Shown here: positions 60,015 to 64,000 of the stretch, piece by piece
Layout of the letters: each line of letters begins with the position of its first letter
How positions within the stretch are numbered: the first letter of the stretch is position 1
NCBI GenBank assembly: GCA_937907395.1
Contig: CALCII010000011.1
Location: 970,955 to 1,034,954, forward strand
Origin: an uncultured Chitinophagaceae bacterium
GTDB taxonomy: Bacteria; Bacteroidota; Bacteroidia; Chitinophagales; Chitinophagaceae
Length of the DNA: 64,000 nt
Reading direction: 5' to 3'
The notes under the pieces: generated by a model
Seen by the model: the letters and a program-made list of their open reading frames with translations, nothing else
Told to the model about the DNA's origin: nothing
The model's database searches: none
Program-made: the position numbers and the translations under genes

Positions 60015-60683
60015 TTATGGAACGTTAATGTATTTGTGAACCTGTAAGGATAATCCCCATTTCGGATGGGACTTGATATAGTCAATGATAAGCGGAGTTA
60101 CAGTGGCTGCTTTATCCCACTCGGGTTGCAGGTAAAGTTTACAATCCGGATTCACTTGCGCCGCAAATTCTTCGGCCCATTCAAAATCAGATTTATGAAA
60201 GATCACCACTTTCAATTCATTGGCAAATGGAACCACTTCGGGCAGCGGTGCTTTAAATTTTTTGGGTGACAAACAGATCCAGTCGCAATGGCCGCTGATG
60301 GGATGTGATCCCGATGTTTCAATATTTACCTGGAAACCTGCTTCGTGCAATGCGTTTGTAAGTGCATCCAGGTTGTGCATGTATGGTTCGCCTCCGGTGA
60401 TAACGACGATGGGTGTTACGGGTTTCTGGTTGCCTGTTTCTGGTGACCCGGAACCAGCAACCAGAACTATTTCTGCTTTTGCTTTTTCAACAATTTCTTC
60501 AATGGTAAACTTGGGATGTTTGGAAGCATCCCAGCTTTCTTTCACGTCGCACCAAACACATCCAACATCACATCCACCCAGCCGGATGAAATAGGCAGCT
60601 TTCCCCTGGTAAAAACCTTCGCCCTGTAAAGTATAGAACGACTCCATTACAGGTAATGATATCGTTTGGTTAATCGTTGTCAT
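60015..60683 (-). CDS. queE: 7-carboxy-7-deazaguanine synthase
   Basis: A 222-residue radical-SAM enzyme in the queuosine/7-deazaguanine pathway. The N-terminus has GEGFYQGKAAYFIRLGGCDVGCVWCDVKESW with the CX3CX2C [4Fe-4S] cysteines; VVITGGEPYMHN follows. A short insert (about 75-85, GSGSPETGNQK) precedes the GGEP. It abuts folD (folD stop and queE start are adjacent) on the same strand. Confidence 0.92.
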   Translation of the reverse strand: MTTINQTISLPVMESFYTLQGEGFYQGKAAYFIRLGGCDVGCVWCDVKESWDASKHPKFTIEEIVEKAKAEIVLVAGSGSPETGNQKPVTPIVVITGGEPYMHNLDALTNALHEAGFQVNIETSGSHPISGHCDWICLSPKKFKAPLPEVVPFANELKVVIFHKSDFEWAEEFAAQVNPDCKLYLQPEWDKAATVTPLIIDYIKSHPKWGLSLQVHKYINVP

Positions 60684-61565
60684 TCAGGAGTTCGTTCTTT
60701 TTTGATAAGCATTATAGGTATTCATGAGTAAGCCGGCGATGGTCATCAAACCAACACCTCCGGGCACCGGTGTAATATAGCTGCATTTTGGCGCCACTTC
60801 ATCAAATTTCACATCGCCTTTGATGCTGAAACCGCTTTTCTTAGAAGCATCTTCTACACGGGTAATACCAACATCAATCACAACAGCACCTTCTTTCACC
60901 ATATCGGCCGTTACAAATTCAACTCTGCCCAATGCAGCCACAATGATGTCGCCCTGAAGGCAAAGCTCTTTGAGGTTTGTTGTGGCAGAGTGGCAAATGG
61001 TTACCGTACAATCGCCGGGATACGCTTTGCGGCTTAACAATAAACTCATGGGTGTGCCCACAATATGGCTACGGCCAATTACGATTGCATGTTTTCCTTT
61101 GGTTTCAATTTTATAATGCTCAAGAAGCAATAAAATGCCATAGGGAGTGGCCGGTATGAAAGTAGGAGTGCCGCTCACCATATTGCCTACACTTACCGGG
61201 TGAAAACCATCCACATCTTTCGACGGATCAATTCGTTGGATGACTTTTTCTTCAGAAATATGTTTGGGTAAGGGTAATTGAACCAGAATGCCATCCACAT
61301 CACCTCTTTCATTCAGTTTATCAATTTCTGTCAGTAATTCTTCTTCACTTGTTGTTTCAGGTAGTCGAACTAAAGTTGATTCAAATCCAATTTCTGCGCA
61401 GGTTTTTACTTTCGATGCCACATAGGTTTCACTGGCGCCATTGTTTCCTGCAAGTATTACAGCAAGGTGCGGGGCTCTTTTGCCACTTTCCGTAATATGA
61501 AGGGTTTTTTCTTTGAGATCGTTTTTAATGGACTGGGCAGCCACTTTTCCATCGAGTATTTGCAT
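60684..61565 (-). CDS. folD: Bifunctional methylene-THF dehydrogenase/cyclohydrolase
   Basis: A 293-residue FolD from the ATG at 61565 (MQILDGKVAAQSIKNDL), interconverting 5,10-methylene- and 10-formyl-THF. YVASKVKTCAEIGFES has the catalytic Tyr and Lys; DGILVQLPLPKHI, DPSKDVDGFHPVSVGNM, GRSHIVGTPMSLLL and YITPVPGGVGLMTIAGLL are family blocks. Co-transcribed with queE. Confidence 0.96.
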   Translation of the reverse strand: MQILDGKVAAQSIKNDLKEKTLHITESGKRAPHLAVILAGNNGASETYVASKVKTCAEIGFESTLVRLPETTSEEELLTEIDKLNERGDVDGILVQLPLPKHISEEKVIQRIDPSKDVDGFHPVSVGNMVSGTPTFIPATPYGILLLLEHYKIETKGKHAIVIGRSHIVGTPMSLLLSRKAYPGDCTVTICHSATTNLKELCLQGDIIVAALGRVEFVTADMVKEGAVVIDVGITRVEDASKKSGFSIKGDVKFDEVAPKCSYITPVPGGVGLMTIAGLLMNTYNAYQKRTNS

Positions 61566-61630
61566 GTTGCAAAAGTAAATCAGCACATTGGTTTTTCCGG
61601 TCATTCCGAAAATTTAATCAGAACTGTGCT

Positions 61631-62509
61631 GTGAAACAGCCGAATTACTTAAATTACCATCTTAAACTTTACTGCTTGAGAAGATTTTTCCTATTTCTGT
61701 TACCTGTTTTCTTTTATGCAGGCCTGAATGCACAAACGGTTCGATTGCCATTAGTGAGTTCTTACCCGGGCATGGGTGCTTACAGTAAAAATTATGTGGA
61801 TGCCTTTTCAATGGTGGTGAATCCTGCTGCATTGGCCAGTTTAAAACAAGGTGGCGCCGGTGTTTATGGCGAACGTCGTTTTTTATTAAGTGCACTCACT
61901 CAATATACAGCAGTAGCTGGAATAGCCTCTAATTCCGGCAATTTTGGATTGCAGGCCGATTATTTTGGTTATACAAACTACAATGAAACGCAGTTAGGTT
62001 TGGCATATGGCCGTTCACTGGGGAAAAAAGTGGATGTGGGAGTAAAGTTCAATTACTATAATCTTCGCATCCCATCTTATACGACTTCATCTGCTTTTCA
62101 TTTTGAGGCAGGAGTGGTGATGCACCTGAGCGAACAATTGCATGCCGGTTTCAGTGTTTTCAATCCGGTTGGTGGAGTGTTGAACAAGGAGACAAATGAA
62201 AAAATTGCATCAGTTTACAGGGGTGGGTTAGGTTACGAAGTGTCGGATAAGTTTTTGATCACAGCGGAAATTATTAAGGAGGAATCGAAAGACCTGGGTG
62301 TGAATGCGGCTTTCCAATATGAAATAGTAAATCAATTGTTGATCCGTGGGGGCATTAATACGATCAATCCACAACCATTTATTGGTGTTGGATTGCGTTT
62401 GGGGCAGTTGCGGATTGATGCAGCTACATCCTGGCATCCACAGCTGGGTGCAACACCTGCTGTGATGATGGTGCTTGATTTTAAAAAGAAACAACAGGCT
62501 GCTGAATGA
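61631..62509 (+). CDS. Outer-membrane beta-barrel protein (PorV/PorQ-like)
   Basis: Open from a GTG at 61631 (292 residues) with an alternative TTG at 61676 that leaves a compact signal peptide (RRFFLFLLPVFFYAGLNAQ). GMGAYSKNYVDAFSMVVNPAALASLKQGGAGVYGERRF is the loop typical of the UPF0164/PorV/PorQ barrels (FadL-like), followed by strands such as FGLQADYFGYTNYNETQLGLAYGRSLGKKVDVGVKFNYY. It may be a transport or secretion-linked porin. The next gene overlaps by four bases. Confidence 0.78.
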   Translation: MKQPNYLNYHLKLYCLRRFFLFLLPVFFYAGLNAQTVRLPLVSSYPGMGAYSKNYVDAFSMVVNPAALASLKQGGAGVYGERRFLLSALTQYTAVAGIASNSGNFGLQADYFGYTNYNETQLGLAYGRSLGKKVDVGVKFNYYNLRIPSYTTSSAFHFEAGVVMHLSEQLHAGFSVFNPVGGVLNKETNEKIASVYRGGLGYEVSDKFLITAEIIKEESKDLGVNAAFQYEIVNQLLIRGGINTINPQPFIGVGLRLGQLRIDAATSWHPQLGATPAVMMVLDFKKKQQAAE

Positions 62510-64000
62510 AGAAGATAATCCTGTTTCTGTTATTTACCGGTTCTGTAACGTTTCTGCGTGCACAGGAGAACCCTGTTGTGGAGCAGCAGATTGAAAACCT
62601 CACAGAAGTTACTGAAGGTGAAACAGAAGATGATTCTTATCTCCAGTCATTGCAGCATTACCTGAAGAACAAGCTGAATCTGAACACGGCATCGGAAGCC
62701 GATCTGAAGGAATTTCCATTCATCAGCCAGATTCAAATTTCCAATTTGCTCAACTATCGCAGGTTGTTTGGCAAATTGCTCAGCATCTATGAATTACAGG
62801 CTGTTCCCGGTTGGGATTTGTATGTAATTCAACGAATGTTGCCATTTGTAACCGCTGCAGATCCGGTTTCTTTAAGCCAGGATTTGTCAAAGCGATTTAC
62901 TGGAGGTGAACATTCGATTCTTATGCGTGCTACTTATGTGTTGGAAAAGTCGGAGGGATTCAAACGTAAGGATGATCCAACTGCCACCAGTTTTTATCCG
63001 GGTTCAAGAGAAAGAGCTTTATTCCGTTACAAATATGTTTATAAAAACCTGTTGCAATTTGGTATAACAGGTGAAAAAGATGCCGGCGAACAATGGTTTA
63101 AAGGTGCACAAAAGAATGGGTTTGATTTTTATTCGGCTCATTTGTTTGCCCGTAATATTGGTATCATAAAGGCCATTGCGTTAGGTGATTATACAGTCAA
63201 CCTCGGACAAGGGTTAATTCATTGGCAGGCACTGGCTTTTCGTAAGAGCCCCGATATCTTAAATATTAAACGCCAGGCAACAGTACTTCGTCCTTATAAT
63301 TCAACCAGTGAATATTTGTTCAGCAGGGGGGCAGCCATCACACTGGAGAAGAAGGGATTCCAGGTGACTGGTTTCGCTTCGTTTCGCCAGGTTGATGGAA
63401 GTATTCAGTCGGATACCAGTTTTTACAGCGAGGATTATTTCTCGTCTCTATTAACATCCGGCCTCCACAGAACGCTAACCGAACAGGAGAAGAAGAACCA
63501 GGTCCAGATGAACACATTTGGGGGTAATATCAGCTATAACACAGCAAGGCTCCATCTGGGTTTAAATGGCGTGCAGCATAACTTCAGCAAACCGTTCAGC
63601 CGTGACGCCGCTCCATATAATAATTACACATTTAAAGGAAAGCAACTCACGAATTACAGTTTTGACTGGGGTTATACCTTCCGTAACATCCATTGGTACG
63701 GAGAAGCTGCCATGCACAACAATAAGTACTTCGGACTGATCAGCGGGATGTTGATGAGTGTGGATCCGAAGGTAGATATGTCGTTGGTTTACAGAAATTT
63801 ACAGGCTGGTTACCAATCCATTTTTGGAAATGCCTACACAGAATCCACCTTCCCAACCAACGAAAAGGGGCTGTATACAGGCATCAGTATCAAACCAACT
63901 GCGAAATGGCGTTTGGATGCTTATGCAGATGTGTTCAGGTTCCCCTGGTTGCGGTACCGGGTAGATGCTCCTTCCGGCGGAAAGGATTTCCTGGTTCAGT
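62506..64000 (+). CDS. Helix-hairpin-helix domain outer-membrane protein (partial, runs off the window)
   Basis: Begins at ATG 62506 (ATGA overlap with the previous stop) and is open to the end of the window, so at least 498 residues; it is incomplete at its C-terminus. Signal peptide ends LRAQ, then a ComEA-like helix-hairpin-helix (LNLNTASEADLKEFPFISQIQISNLLNYRRLFGKLLSIYELQAVPG, about 60-105), followed by a long beta-strand-rich region (barrel-like, SYNTARLHLGLNGVQHNF and similar). This architecture recurs in Bacteroidota; its role is unknown to me. Coupled with the barrel gene upstream. Confidence 0.82.
   Translation, partial: MKKIILFLLFTGSVTFLRAQENPVVEQQIENLTEVTEGETEDDSYLQSLQHYLKNKLNLNTASEADLKEFPFISQIQISNLLNYRRLFGKLLSIYELQAVPGWDLYVIQRMLPFVTAADPVSLSQDLSKRFTGGEHSILMRATYVLEKSEGFKRKDDPTATSFYPGSRERALFRYKYVYKNLLQFGITGEKDAGEQWFKGAQKNGFDFYSAHLFARNIGIIKAIALGDYTVNLGQGLIHWQALAFRKSPDILNIKRQATVLRPYNSTSEYLFSRGAAITLEKKGFQVTGFASFRQVDGSIQSDTSFYSEDYFSSLLTSGLHRTLTEQEKKNQVQMNTFGGNISYNTARLHLGLNGVQHNFSKPFSRDAAPYNNYTFKGKQLTNYSFDWGYTFRNIHWYGEAAMHNNKYFGLISGMLMSVDPKVDMSLVYRNLQAGYQSIFGNAYTESTFPTNEKGLYTGISIKPTAKWRLDAYADVFRFPWLRYRVDAPSGGKDFLVQ

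Noticed and set aside
1..64000. CRISPR array, prophage, insertion sequence or defence island
   Set aside because: No regularly spaced repeats, transposase, integrase, restriction-modification or Cas genes were seen on reading through the window.

Overview
The window reads as chromosomal DNA of a free-living Bacteroidota bacterium, most likely of the Chitinophagia (Chitinophagaceae-like). The signs are: several near-perfect TTTG / TAnnTTTG promoters of the Bacteroidota sigma-A type, few Shine-Dalgarno sites, a type IX secretion sorting domain and a PorE-like protein, DUF2490 and DUF6089 beta-barrels, and a HEPN-tailed sulfite reductase. The DNA is moderately AT-rich and densely coding. I saw no phage, insertion sequence, rRNA or CRISPR array.

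Layout. 0.4-22.4 kb is housekeeping: an FGE-sulfatase domain protein, recN, a zinc-ribbon coiled-coil protein, a Nif3-like protein, a peroxiredoxin, a T9SS-sorted mini-protein, an RlmI-like methyltransferase, twin lipoproteins, grpE-dnaJ, aspS, a lipoprotein esterase, a padR plus membrane-protein pair with a palindromic operator, rarA, a DUF6089 barrel followed by an unannotated 37-residue membrane peptide, a DinB protein and uvrA.

22.4-46.8 kb is a large sulfur region and the most interesting part. A SAM-I riboswitch with a readable terminator/antiterminator is followed by a second promoter that drives a tiny Cys-rich leader ORF (ending QCCCCMICCMP), then metY-metX-hom-cysH. Next come cysD-cysN-cobA and, convergent, the sulfite reductase. 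Divergent from the reductase is an operon of 5-aminolevulinate synthase, a HemC-HemD fusion, HemB, a DUF2490 barrel and a precorrin-2 dehydrogenase fused to a TauE/SafE permease. With cobA this forms an almost self-contained route from glycine plus succinyl-CoA to siroheme beside the siroheme enzyme that needs it. A TonB-dependent receptor, a tRNA-Cys-like element with an abnormal anticodon loop, a second DUF2490 protein, an aldo/keto reductase, a fatty-acid-hydroxylase-family protein, an OsmC protein and metZ follow. Five copies of a previously unassigned (to me) palindrome, AGTCTAYT-N5-RGTRGRVN, lie at the promoters of cysD, sulfite reductase, ALA synthase and (twice) the TonB receptor, which ties them into one regulon. 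The ACT-N5-AGT core resembles Rrf2/IscR-type sites.

46.8-50.4 kb holds the known trio transglutaminase / alpha-E / circularly permuted ATP-grasp, with a terminator-like hairpin in its leader. 50.4-64 kb is again housekeeping: an SDR dehydrogenase, an alpha/beta hydrolase, lnt, guaB, dprA, a PorE-like OmpA protein, queE, folD, an outer-membrane barrel and a helix-hairpin-helix protein cut by the window end.

Functional assignments rest on motif recognition by eye. No database search was run.
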